Of a DNA stretch of 64,000 nt, positions 57,323-64,000 are shown piece after piece (within the stretch, counting starts at the first letter, position 1; every line of letters begins with the position of its first letter). The stretch is from Curtobacterium sp. VKM Ac-2865. GTDB lineage: Bacteria; Actinomycetota; Actinomycetes; Actinomycetales; Microbacteriaceae. The stretch covers positions 1 to 64,000 of the forward strand of contig NZ_JADKRZ010000003.1 in the NCBI RefSeq assembly GCF_015350905.1, written 5' to 3'. A program made the translations under genes and the position numbers. Below the pieces are notes generated by a model. That model saw only the letters and a list, made by a program, of their open reading frames with translations. It had not been told where the DNA came from and ran no database searches.

Positions 57323-58370
57323 CGTCGTCGACCTGACCCAGCACCTCGTCCGCATCCCCTCCGTCTCCGGTTCACCCGGCGAGGCCGCCGTCCTCGACGT
57401 GCTCTCCCGCCTGTTCGACGATCGGTACGCGGTCCGCACCCTGGCCGGCCCGGACGGGTCGCTGCGCGCGGTCGCCGTCGTCCCCGCGGTCCCGAACGGC
57501 CCGCTCCTGGTGTTCACCGGCCACGTCGACGTCGTGCCGACCGGCGACGAAGCCCTGTGGACGCACCCGCCGTTCTCCGGCGACCTGGCCGAGGGCCGCG
57601 TCTGGGGCCGCGGCACCACCGACATGAAGGGCGGCGTCGCGGCGATCGTCGCCGCACTCGACGGCGCACCCGACGGCGCGTCCGTCGCGGCCCTGTTCAC
57701 CGTGGAGGAAGAGACGGGCAGTCGCGGCGCCGCAGAGGCGGCGACCCTGCTCGACGGACTGGAGGCGCGCCTCCTGGTCGTCGCGGAACCCACCGACGGG
57801 CGCGTGGTGCGCGGACACCGCGGGGTCACCTGGCTGCGCGTCGTCACCGACGGCGTCGCCGCCCACGGCAGCACCCCGCACCTGGGACGCAACGCGATCA
57901 CCGGACTGACCCGCGTGCTCGACCGCGCCGCCACCGAGGGCACCGGGTGGGACACGCTCAACGTCGGGACGATCGGCGGCGGGACCGCCGTCAACGTCGT
58001 GCCTGACCGGGCGTGGGCGCAGGTCGACCTGCGCACCGCCGACCCGCTGGCCGACCCGGCCGCCTGGTGGCGGGAGCAGCCCGACCTGGCGGCCGTCGAG
58101 TCCGAGCTGACCCTGCCGGCGGTGCTGCTCGACCCCGACGACGCCGAGGTCCGGCGCCTCGGCATCGAGCCGGACGACCGGATCGTCGGGTACTTCACCG
58201 ACGCAGCGGTGCTGACCGGGGCGCTCGGGTGCGACCGCGTGGTGCTGCTCGGGCCGGGGCAGACCGACCTGGCGCACAAGCGGGACGAGTCCGTCAGCGT
58301 GGACGCCCTGCACCGCGCCGTCGTGGAGTACGCGGGGCTGATCGTGCGGTGGGGGCGGAAGCGCCCCTGA
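57312..58370 (+). CDS. M20-family deacylase (DapE type)
   Basis: A 352-residue zinc hydrolase. His and Asp are in TGHVDVVPTGD, bridging Asp in TTDMKGGVAA, the Glu pair in VEEETGSRG, AEPTDG, and the last His in AHKRDESVSVDAL, the DapE-like ending. It could be succinyl-diaminopimelate desuccinylase, but the context suggests a deacylase of the amide pathway. GTG start overlaps the DeoR gene by 11 nt. Confidence 0.88.
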   Translation: MSVDVVDLTQHLVRIPSVSGSPGEAAVLDVLSRLFDDRYAVRTLAGPDGSLRAVAVVPAVPNGPLLVFTGHVDVVPTGDEALWTHPPFSGDLAEGRVWGRGTTDMKGGVAAIVAALDGAPDGASVAALFTVEEETGSRGAAEAATLLDGLEARLLVVAEPTDGRVVRGHRGVTWLRVVTDGVAAHGSTPHLGRNAITGLTRVLDRAATEGTGWDTLNVGTIGGGTAVNVVPDRAWAQVDLRTADPLADPAAWWREQPDLAAVESELTLPAVLLDPDDAEVRRLGIEPDDRIVGYFTDAAVLTGALGCDRVVLLGPGQTDLAHKRDESVSVDALHRAVVEYAGLIVRWGRKRP

Positions 58371-58374
58371 TCGA

Positions 58375-58391
58375 CACCGCAATCGGCGGTG
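58375..58391 (+). terminator. Short hairpin after the catabolic region
   Basis: A 6-bp stem CACCGC / GCGGTG with a 5-nt loop begins 4 nt after the M20 stop. The following stretch to 58488 shows nothing else. Confidence 0.45.
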
Positions 58392-58488
58392 CTGGTGCCC
58401 TGGTGACGTCCTCCGCCGCGGGTCTCGTGTTCCTCCACGCCGTTGCCTGCCCAGGAACCCCCGGCAAGGACCCCGGCATGCGCTGCAG

Positions 58489-58560
58489 CTCCGCCTCCAG
58501 GACTCGAACCCAGACCTAACGGCACCAAAGGCCGTCGTGCTGCCATTACACCAAGGCGGA
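58489..58560 (-). tRNA. tRNA-Gln (anticodon UUG)
   Basis: A full cloverleaf reads on the minus strand: 7-bp acceptor stem TCCGCCT / AGGCGGA, discriminator G, anticodon stem ACGGC / GCCGT with loop CTTTGGT (anticodon TTG), and T-arm with GGTTCGAGTCC. The 3' CCA is not encoded. Confidence 0.95.
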
Positions 58561-58668
58561 ACGCGCACGGAGGCGCCCGACCATCTTCCCATGCGTCGGA
58601 CGGTGGGCGTGCGCCGGGGTCCGTGTGCCGCAGTGGCCGCGCGCAGCCCGACCGGCCATGATGGACGG

Positions 58669-59163
58669 ATGCCGGACCAGGACGAAGTCGATCGGATCGT
58701 CGCGGCCTGGGGACGGCAGCGGGACGACCTCGACTTCGCGCCGCTGCAGGTGCTCTCCCGGGTGGACCGGCTGGCCCGCCACCTCGACCGGGCACGGCGG
58801 GCGGCGTTCGACGCGAGCGGCATGGAGCCGTGGGAGTTCGACGTGCTGTCGGCACTCCGGCGGGCGGGCGATCCGTTCGAGCTCAGCCCGAAGACCCTGC
58901 TCCAGCAGACGATGGTGTCGAGCGGCACGATGACGAACCGGGTGGACCGCCTCACGGCACGCGGGCTCGTCGCACGTCGGACCGACCCGAAGGACGGCCG
59001 CGGCATCCTCGTGTCCCTGACCGATGCCGGTCGGAGCGCGGTGGACTCGGCGATCGCGGACCTGCTGCAGGCCGAGCGGGACATCCTGACCGTCGTGTCC
59101 GCGGGTGAGCAGGACCAGCTCGCGGGGCTCCTGCGCCGACTGATCCTCGGCCTCGGCGACTGA
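58669..59163 (+). CDS. MarR-family regulator
   Basis: A 164-residue winged-helix regulator. DNA-binding parts are EPWEFDVLSALRRAG, SPKTLLQQTMVSSGTMTNRVDRL and the wing RRTDPKDGRGILVSLTDAG. CATGAT lies 6 nt before the ATG, so the gene looks leaderless. Downstream palindromes at 59179 and 59241, before dacB, are its probable targets. Confidence 0.9.
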   Translation: MPDQDEVDRIVAAWGRQRDDLDFAPLQVLSRVDRLARHLDRARRAAFDASGMEPWEFDVLSALRRAGDPFELSPKTLLQQTMVSSGTMTNRVDRLTARGLVARRTDPKDGRGILVSLTDAGRSAVDSAIADLLQAERDILTVVSAGEQDQLAGLLRRLILGLGD

Positions 59164-59178
59164 GACGACTCCCGCGGC

Positions 59179-59254
59179 TTCGTCCGATCGGACGAACGAG
59201 CAGCCCTCACTTGGGCCGAGCGGGCGATGCCGGGCGAATGCGTCCAATCGGACG
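59179..59254 (+). promoter_or_regulatory. Two related operators before dacB
   Basis: TTCGTCCGATCGGACGAA (59179-59196) is a perfect 18-bp palindrome; CGTCCAATCGGACG (59241-59254) is a near copy with one mismatch. The second overlaps GACGAT (59251-59256), a candidate -10 located 6 nt before the dacB GTG. A repressor, most simply the adjacent MarR protein, would block it. Confidence 0.75.
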
Positions 59255-59262
59255 ATGGACGT

Positions 59263-60585
59263 GTGACCAGCCCCCGCTCCTTCCTCCGCCGCTACCCCTA
59301 CGTCGTCGCGCTCGTCGCAGTGCTCGTCCTCGTCCTCGGCGGCCTCACCGTCGCGGTGACCGCGATCAGCACGGTGCCGGGCCGGGCATCAGCGGCCGAA
59401 CAGCGCTGCACTGCGGACGACCTCGCCGGCCGGTGGTCCTCCGGTCAGCTGCACCTCGACGCCCGGTCGGTCCGGACCGGGGCGACGGTGCTCGCCGTGC
59501 GCGGAGACCAGCCGACACAGACCGGCAGCACGATGAAGCTCGTCACGGCATCGGCAGCGCTGACGGCCCTCGGCGCGGACCACCGCTTCACCACCAGGGT
59601 GGTCAGCGGGCCCTCCCCCGACGCCGTCGTCCTGGTCGGTGGCGGGGACCCGACCCTCAGCCGACTGGCCTCCGGCAAGGACGGTGTCTACCCGGGCGCC
59701 CCGCACCTCGACGACCTCGCACGGCAGGTCCGCGCGGCACACCCCGGGCCGATCCGGCTCGTGCAGGTCGACACCGCCCTGTTCGACGGTCCCGCATGGC
59801 ACCCGAGCTGGACCGAGAGCGCCCGCACGAGCGGCAGCGTCTCGAACATCACCGCGCTCATGGTGGACGGCGACCGGGACGACCCGACCGAGGCCTACTC
59901 GCTCCGCAGCGACACCGCGGTGTCACGTGCGGCGACGTCCTTCGCGACCCTGCTCGGCCCGGACGTCCAGGTCGAGACCGCGTCCGTCGGCGTGCCGAAG
60001 GCGGCGACGACGCTCGGATCCGTCCGGTCGGCGACGGTGTCGGAGCTCGTCGGGACGCTGCTCACCCACTCGGACGACACGCTCGCCGAGGTCCTGGCCC
60101 GGCACGTCGCGGTCGCCGAGGGCACCGGTCGCTCGTTCGACGCGATCCAGACCGGCACGACGACGGCGCTCCGGCACGTCGGTGTCCCGACGAGCGGCCT
60201 GCGCCTGGTCGACGGCTCCGGGCTCAGCGGGGACAACCGCGTGCCGGCGGCGTTCCTGACGCAACTGATGCGGGTCGTCGTGCAGCACCGGGACGGCCTC
60301 GCCCCGGTCGACGCGGGCCTGGCGGTCGCGGGGAAGACCGGCACGCTCGCGGAGCACGGCCGCTTCACCGGCCCCGCGAGTGACGCCCGCGGGCACGTCC
60401 GCGGCAAGACCGGGACGCTCGACGACATGTTCGGGCTGACCGGGGTGACGGACGAGGTCGGCGGTGACCGCATCGTCTTCACGGTCTTCGCCGAGGGCAC
60501 GGGCGACGCCGAGGCCCGCCAGGAGATCGACCGACTGGCCGCATCCCTGTGGCGCTGCGGCGGCGACGCACCGGCCCTCCGCTGA
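59263..60585 (+). CDS. dacB: D-alanyl-D-alanine carboxypeptidase/endopeptidase, S13 family
   Basis: A 440-residue penicillin-binding protein anchored by an N-terminal helix (about 12-36) with the enzyme outside. It trims or cuts peptidoglycan peptides. SxxK is STMK (residues 89-92), the KTG motif appears as GKTGTL, and the second motif reads SDDTLAE where most relatives have SDN. GTG at 59263 lies 6 nt after a -10-like box, so probably leaderless. Confidence 0.9.
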   Translation: MTSPRSFLRRYPYVVALVAVLVLVLGGLTVAVTAISTVPGRASAAEQRCTADDLAGRWSSGQLHLDARSVRTGATVLAVRGDQPTQTGSTMKLVTASAALTALGADHRFTTRVVSGPSPDAVVLVGGGDPTLSRLASGKDGVYPGAPHLDDLARQVRAAHPGPIRLVQVDTALFDGPAWHPSWTESARTSGSVSNITALMVDGDRDDPTEAYSLRSDTAVSRAATSFATLLGPDVQVETASVGVPKAATTLGSVRSATVSELVGTLLTHSDDTLAEVLARHVAVAEGTGRSFDAIQTGTTTALRHVGVPTSGLRLVDGSGLSGDNRVPAAFLTQLMRVVVQHRDGLAPVDAGLAVAGKTGTLAEHGRFTGPASDARGHVRGKTGTLDDMFGLTGVTDEVGGDRIVFTVFAEGTGDAEARQEIDRLAASLWRCGGDAPALR

Positions 60586-60609
60586 CCACGTCGCGCCCAG
60601 TCATGGACA

Positions 60610-60654
60610 TCGCGCCCCGTCACATCGGGGTGCGACGTTCACGGCGGGGCGCGA
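60610..60654. terminator. Hairpin between convergent dacB and ABC-F genes
   Basis: A 9-bp stem TCGCGCCCC / GGGGCGCGA encloses a 27-nt GC-rich loop. It can serve both strands. Confidence 0.55.
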
Positions 60655-60682
60655 CGGGCAGCGGGCAGCCGCCGCCCCGGGA

Positions 60683-62560
60683 CTACACCCCGAGCTGCTC
60701 CGCGATCTCGAGCCAGCGTTCCTCGAGCTGCTCGATCTCGGCCTCAAGCGCAGCGAGCTTCGCCTGCAGCTCCCCCAGCCCGGCGTAGTCCGACTGGTCG
60801 TGCCCCGCGAAGAGGTCGAGCATGGTCTGCCGGTCAACCCCCAACCGGGCGATCCTGCGGTCGAGCGCCGACATCTCCTTCTCCACCGTCCGCCGCTCCG
60901 ACCCCGACAACCCGGACGCAGCAGCGGACCCACCGGACCCGGCCCCGTGCCCTGCACCCGGCCCCGAGGCGGTGGTGCCGGACCCTGACCCGGCCGTGTC
61001 GGGCCTCCCGGCCGTGGCGGCGGCAGCCGCAGACGCGGTCCCACCACCGGTGCCGGCCGCACGGAGCCGCATGTACTCGTCGACGCCGCCCGGCAGGTGC
61101 CGGAGGTGACCGCCGAGGACGGCGTACTGCTGGTCGGTGACCCGCTCGAGCAGGTACCGGTCGTGCGAGACGACGAGCAGGGTGCCGGGCCAGGTGTCGA
61201 GGAGGTCCTCCATCGCGGCGAGCATGTCCGTGTCGAGGTCGTTCGTCGGCTCATCGAGGATGAGCAGGTTCGGCTCGTCGAGCAGGATGAGCATGAGCTG
61301 CAGGCGGCGCTTCTGCCCACCGGACAGGTCCTTGACCGGGGTGGAGAGCTGCTCGGCCGTGAAGCCCAGGCGCTCCAGGAGCTGCGACGGCGTCATCTCC
61401 TTGCCGTCGGCGACGTAGCTGGTCTTCTTGCGGGCCACGACCTCGCGGACGCGGTCGTTCGCGAACTGCGCCAGGTCCGCGAGCTGCTGGTCGAGCACCG
61501 CTACCTGTACGGTCTTGCCGGTCTTCACCCGGCCCGCGGTCGGCTGGAGCCGTCCCGCGATGAGCGCGAGCAGCGTCGACTTGCCCGCGCCGTTCGGCCC
61601 CAGGATCCCGGTCCGCTCACCCGGGGCGATGCGCCACTCGATGCTGCGGATGGTCGGCTCGTCGGCGCCCGGGAAGGTCAGACCGACGTCGAGCAGGTCG
61701 ACGACGTCCTTGCCGAGGCGTGCCGTCGCGGTCTTCGCCAGGGCGACGCCGTCACGGATGGGCGGGACGTCGTCGATCAGGGCGTTCGCCGCGTCGATGC
61801 GGAACTTCGGCTTGCTCGTGCGGGCCGGCGCACCGCGGCGGAGCCACGCGAGCTCCTTGCGCGCCAGGTTCTGCCGACGCTGCTCGCTCGAGGCGGCCTG
61901 CCGGTCACGCTCGACGCGCTGCAGGATGTAGGCCGCGTAGCCGCCCTCGAAGGGCTCGACGATGCCGTCGTGGACCTCCCAGGTGTCGGTCGACACCGCG
62001 TCGAGGAACCACCGGTCGTGCGTCACGACGACGAGCCCGCCCTGGTTCGCCGGCCAGCGCCGGTTGATGTGCTCCGCGAGCCACTGGATGCCCTCGACGT
62101 CCAGGTGGTTGGTCGGTTCGTCGAGGAACAGCACGTCCCAGTCGCCGACCAGCAGCCGGGCGAGCGCCACCCGTCGACGCTGTCCACCCGACAGGTCGTC
62201 GACCGTCACGTCCCAGGGGATGTCCGACACGAGTCCGCCGATCACGTCGCGGATCTTCGGGTCGCCCGCCCACTCGTGCTCCGCGCGGTCGCCGACGACG
62301 ACGCTGCCGACGGTCTCGCCCGACGGCAGCTCGTCGCGCTGGTCGAGCGAGCCGACGGTCACCCCACGGCGGTGCGTCACGCGGCCCGTGTCCGGGTCGA
62401 GGCGCTTCGACAGCAGGCTCAGGAGCGTCGACTTGCCGTCGCCGTTGCGGCCGACCACGCCGATGCGGTCACCCTCGTCGATGCCGATGGTGACGCTGTC
62501 GAAGACGGTGCGGGTGGGGAACTCGAGATGCAGGTTCTCGGCGCCGAGGAGATGTGCCAC
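60683..62560 (-). CDS. ABC-F family ATPase (Uup-like)
   Basis: A 625-residue soluble ATPase with two ABC domains. Domain 1 has GRNGDGKST, LSGGQRRRVALAR and LFLDEPTNHLD; domain 2 has GPNGAGKST, LSGGQKRRLQLML and LILDEPTNDLD. A Gly/Ser/Ala-rich linker (about 505-555) leads to a C-terminal coiled coil, as in Uup. ABC-F proteins act on the ribosome. GTG start lies 6 nt after TACCCT, so it is probably leaderless. Confidence 0.93.
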   Translation of the reverse strand: MAHLLGAENLHLEFPTRTVFDSVTIGIDEGDRIGVVGRNGDGKSTLLSLLSKRLDPDTGRVTHRRGVTVGSLDQRDELPSGETVGSVVVGDRAEHEWAGDPKIRDVIGGLVSDIPWDVTVDDLSGGQRRRVALARLLVGDWDVLFLDEPTNHLDVEGIQWLAEHINRRWPANQGGLVVVTHDRWFLDAVSTDTWEVHDGIVEPFEGGYAAYILQRVERDRQAASSEQRRQNLARKELAWLRRGAPARTSKPKFRIDAANALIDDVPPIRDGVALAKTATARLGKDVVDLLDVGLTFPGADEPTIRSIEWRIAPGERTGILGPNGAGKSTLLALIAGRLQPTAGRVKTGKTVQVAVLDQQLADLAQFANDRVREVVARKKTSYVADGKEMTPSQLLERLGFTAEQLSTPVKDLSGGQKRRLQLMLILLDEPNLLILDEPTNDLDTDMLAAMEDLLDTWPGTLLVVSHDRYLLERVTDQQYAVLGGHLRHLPGGVDEYMRLRAAGTGGGTASAAAAATAGRPDTAGSGSGTTASGPGAGHGAGSGGSAAASGLSGSERRTVEKEMSALDRRIARLGVDRQTMLDLFAGHDQSDYAGLGELQAKLAALEAEIEQLEERWLEIAEQLGV

Positions 62561-62600
62561 CCGTCAAGGGTAGGTGGTGCGAGGGCGGGGTCGGCGCGGG

Positions 62601-62624
62601 GTGCGGGTGCGGGTGCGGGTGCGG
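62601..62624. repeat. GTGCGG tandem repeat in the gap 62561-62767
   Basis: Four perfect GTGCGG units. The 207-nt gap also holds repeated GTGCGAGG words (near 62577, 62644 and 62660) and a CCGGGAGGCTCGG half element (62754-62766). No gene is seen. Confidence 0.6.
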
Positions 62625-62767
62625 CGCGGGGCCGCTCCGGCTGGTGCGAGGTTGCCCACACCGTGCGAGGTCGTGCCGCCGCACGGGGCGACCAAGCTCG
62701 CACCGCCCGGCTGCGCGCGCACCGTGCGACCCGCACGTGGTCCCGACGGACAGCCGGGAGGCTCGGC

Positions 62768-63454
62768 TCAGCTCCCCGGCGCCGGCTCGCCCCCGTCAGA
62801 CGGGTGCGCTGCGAGGAAGGCGCGCAGACGGCGTCGCTGACGGACGGCTGAAGCCACTCCGACCACCCAGAGGACCGCGAGGCCGAGATGGACAGCTCCG
62901 GTCCACTCCCCCCAACCCACGGCCACCTGCCCGATCGAGAAGGGCAGCAATCCGCTGATGAGACAGAGCATCCATCCGATCTGGCTCATGCGCGTCAAGG
63001 CGACACGACGGAGGCTCGACCTGCGGGCCGGGTCCTCCTGCGCGCGGCCACGGAACACGTCGTTGATCGCCCGTCGTTGCGCTCGAGGCAGCTCCTGGGT
63101 CGGCTCCCGCCACGACCAACTGATGCCACCGCGCCGGATGAGCACGACGACGCCGACCGCCCAGACCACCACCGCGACGACGAATGCAGCGATGCCGATG
63201 ACCCCTCGAACGGTCGACACCGAAGTGGTCGCGGACCGATCGACGTCGCCCGGCAAGACCGTCGCGGTCACCCATCCTGCCGCGAGGCCCAGGATCACGA
63301 TGGCGACGGCAGCCCAGAGCAGGAAACGGACTCGACCACGATCTGGCCGTCGGGGGTCACCGTCCTCGGTGAGGTTGCCGTCGAGGCGTCGGTCGATCGC
63401 GTTCCACTGCTCGTCGGTGACGATGTCTGTGGCGTAGGTGGTCTCGGTGGTCAT
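62768..63454 (-). CDS. Membrane protein of unknown function
   Basis: A 228-residue protein with four likely helices: about 42-62 and 85-108 in the first half, 155-175 and 180-200 in the second, with an Arg-rich cytoplasmic loop between. The N-terminus is charged and soluble. I recognise no family. It starts 7 nt after the upstream PLDc_N gene and is probably co-transcribed with it. Confidence 0.78.
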   Translation of the reverse strand: MTTETTYATDIVTDEQWNAIDRRLDGNLTEDGDPRRPDRGRVRFLLWAAVAIVILGLAAGWVTATVLPGDVDRSATTSVSTVRGVIGIAAFVVAVVVWAVGVVVLIRRGGISWSWREPTQELPRAQRRAINDVFRGRAQEDPARRSSLRRVALTRMSQIGWMLCLISGLLPFSIGQVAVGWGEWTGAVHLGLAVLWVVGVASAVRQRRRLRAFLAAHPSDGGEPAPGS

Positions 63455-63461
63455 CGGCGGG

Positions 63462-63860
63462 TCAGAGCGACGAGGCGGTGTCGCCCTCGCCCGCAGCTTC
63501 CTTCGCGCGCTTCAGCCGGGCCTTGGCCTCCCAGAACTCGATCTCGCGGTCGAGCTCGGCGAGCTCCTGCTCCGTCGTGGTCACGCGGCGGTCGCCGTGC
63601 GCCGCCCGGGCGTGACCGAGGGTGGGGTGCTGGTCCTCGTGGCGGTTCGGCTCGATGTACCGGCCGTGGTTGCGAGGACCGGGAGCCCAGTCGTGCCCGA
63701 TCGCGAACCACACGACGCTGCCGACGACGGGGACCAGGATCACGAGGATCACCCACGCGATCTTCGGGAGGCCGCGGATCTGGTCGTCCGTCTTCGTCAG
63801 GATGTCGATCAGTGCGAACACCAGCAGGACGATGGTGACCCCGGACAACAGCACGCTCAT
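63462..63860 (-). CDS. PLD-nuclease N-terminal-domain (PLDc_N) membrane protein
   Basis: A 132-residue protein. Two helices (about 3-22 and 33-53) form the PLDc_N domain with LPKIAWVILVILVPVVGSVVWFAIG. A His/Arg-rich segment and a C-terminal coiled coil (about 95-125, TTTEQELAELDREIEFWEAK) follow. This arrangement is common in actinobacteria and its role is unknown. TAGGAT lies 8 nt before the ATG. Confidence 0.88.
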   Translation of the reverse strand: MSVLLSGVTIVLLVFALIDILTKTDDQIRGLPKIAWVILVILVPVVGSVVWFAIGHDWAPGPRNHGRYIEPNRHEDQHPTLGHARAAHGDRRVTTTEQELAELDREIEFWEAKARLKRAKEAAGEGDTASSL

Positions 63861-63897
63861 GACGTCGAATCCTATGGATCAGCGGTGAACTGCGCCA

Positions 63898-63918
63898 CGC
63901 ACCCCTTCGCGGGGTGCG
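63898..63918 (-). terminator. Hairpin upstream of the PLDc_N gene
   Basis: An 8-bp stem CGCACCCC / GGGGTGCG with loop TTCGC. It probably ends the minus-strand gene that enters from the right edge. Confidence 0.65.
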
Positions 63919-63972
63919 GTTCCCCGCGGCGAGCCCTGCGGAGTTCTCAGGAACGGGGTACGCGTCCGGCGG

Positions 63973-64000
63973 TCACAGGGACGCGACCCACTCGTCCGAG
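63973..64000 (-). CDS. Possible 3' end of a minus-strand gene
   Basis: Read from the right edge, the minus strand codes SDEWVASL and then TGA (63975-63973). A hairpin follows about 55 nt later. Only eight residues are visible, so the gene itself is uncertain and no function can be given. Confidence 0.35.

Noticed and set aside
57312-58370. Assignment as the housekeeping dapE
   Set aside because: Motifs are shared by many M20 deacylases and the gene overlaps a DeoR regulator in a catabolic region, so the specific name is not justified.
62575-62740. Possible CRISPR-like repeats
   Set aside because: Units are only 6 to 8 nt, contiguous or irregular, with no spacer-repeat structure and no cas genes.
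1-64000. Insertion sequences, prophage or integrative elements
   Set aside because: No transposase, integrase or phage motif was seen, and the single tRNA shows no direct-repeat attachment site nearby.

Overview
The window is one continuous stretch of a very GC-rich actinobacterial chromosome. Coding frames have strong GC3 bias, genes often overlap by 1 to 4 nt, several genes look leaderless (TANNNT box 6 to 7 nt before the start codon), and terminator hairpins lack U-tracts. Gene content (Zur-controlled zinc-free L36 plus a CobW-C protein, a CmtR-type metal sensor, a GlnR-type nitrogen box) and a recurrent palindrome containing GGGAGGCTCGTGG suggest Microbacteriaceae, most like Curtobacterium. 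That placement is an inference; there is no rRNA here to prove it. I see no insertion sequences, phage genes or CRISPR.

Layout. 1-124: 3' end of an unrecognised secreted-looking protein. 504-6331 (minus): oligopeptide-type ABC importer and a DUF1684 protein. 6424-11148: two TetR-controlled modules (an SDR, and a remarkable Ser-X-X repeat protein with a SnoaL-like partner), an SPFH protein and a DoxX-like protein. 11296-24542: a nearly complete C-P lyase locus (phnDCE, hexapeptide transferase, phnF, phnGHIJKL, DUF1045, phnMN, PanE-like) that takes up and breaks down phosphonates. PhnF probably acts at two matching sites, 11161 and 16427. 24576-28009: two HAD phosphatases, a hydrolase, and a CmtR/CDF-like metal pair. 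28040-29269: Zur box between rpmJ and a degenerate CobW protein.

29380-39051 is a Nit1C-type nitrogen-starvation cluster (nitrilase, MSMEG_0570, _0569, _0572, radical SAM, GNAT fused to AIR synthase, glycosyltransferase, AMP ligase, cupin). Two matching four-element GlnR-like boxes precede its two halves. It contains a second nitrilase homologue that has lost the catalytic Cys and Glu.

39789-58370 looks like a dedicated catabolic region. A LacI protein with a perfect operator faces a minus-strand operon (GATase-like, TenA-like, phosphotriesterase-like lactonase/amidohydrolase, M28 peptidase, small barrel, SMP-30 lactonase). On the plus strand follow an M20 deacylase, a hydroxylysine-kinase-like kinase, a class III PLP enzyme, a ribose-type ABC importer, two amidases, a DeoR regulator and another M20 enzyme. 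Together they suggest import and stepwise hydrolysis of an amide-bearing, possibly amino-alcohol or lactone compound whose identity I cannot read from sequence. The window ends with tRNA-Gln(UUG), a MarR/DacB pair with palindromic operators, an ABC-F ATPase and two small membrane proteins.
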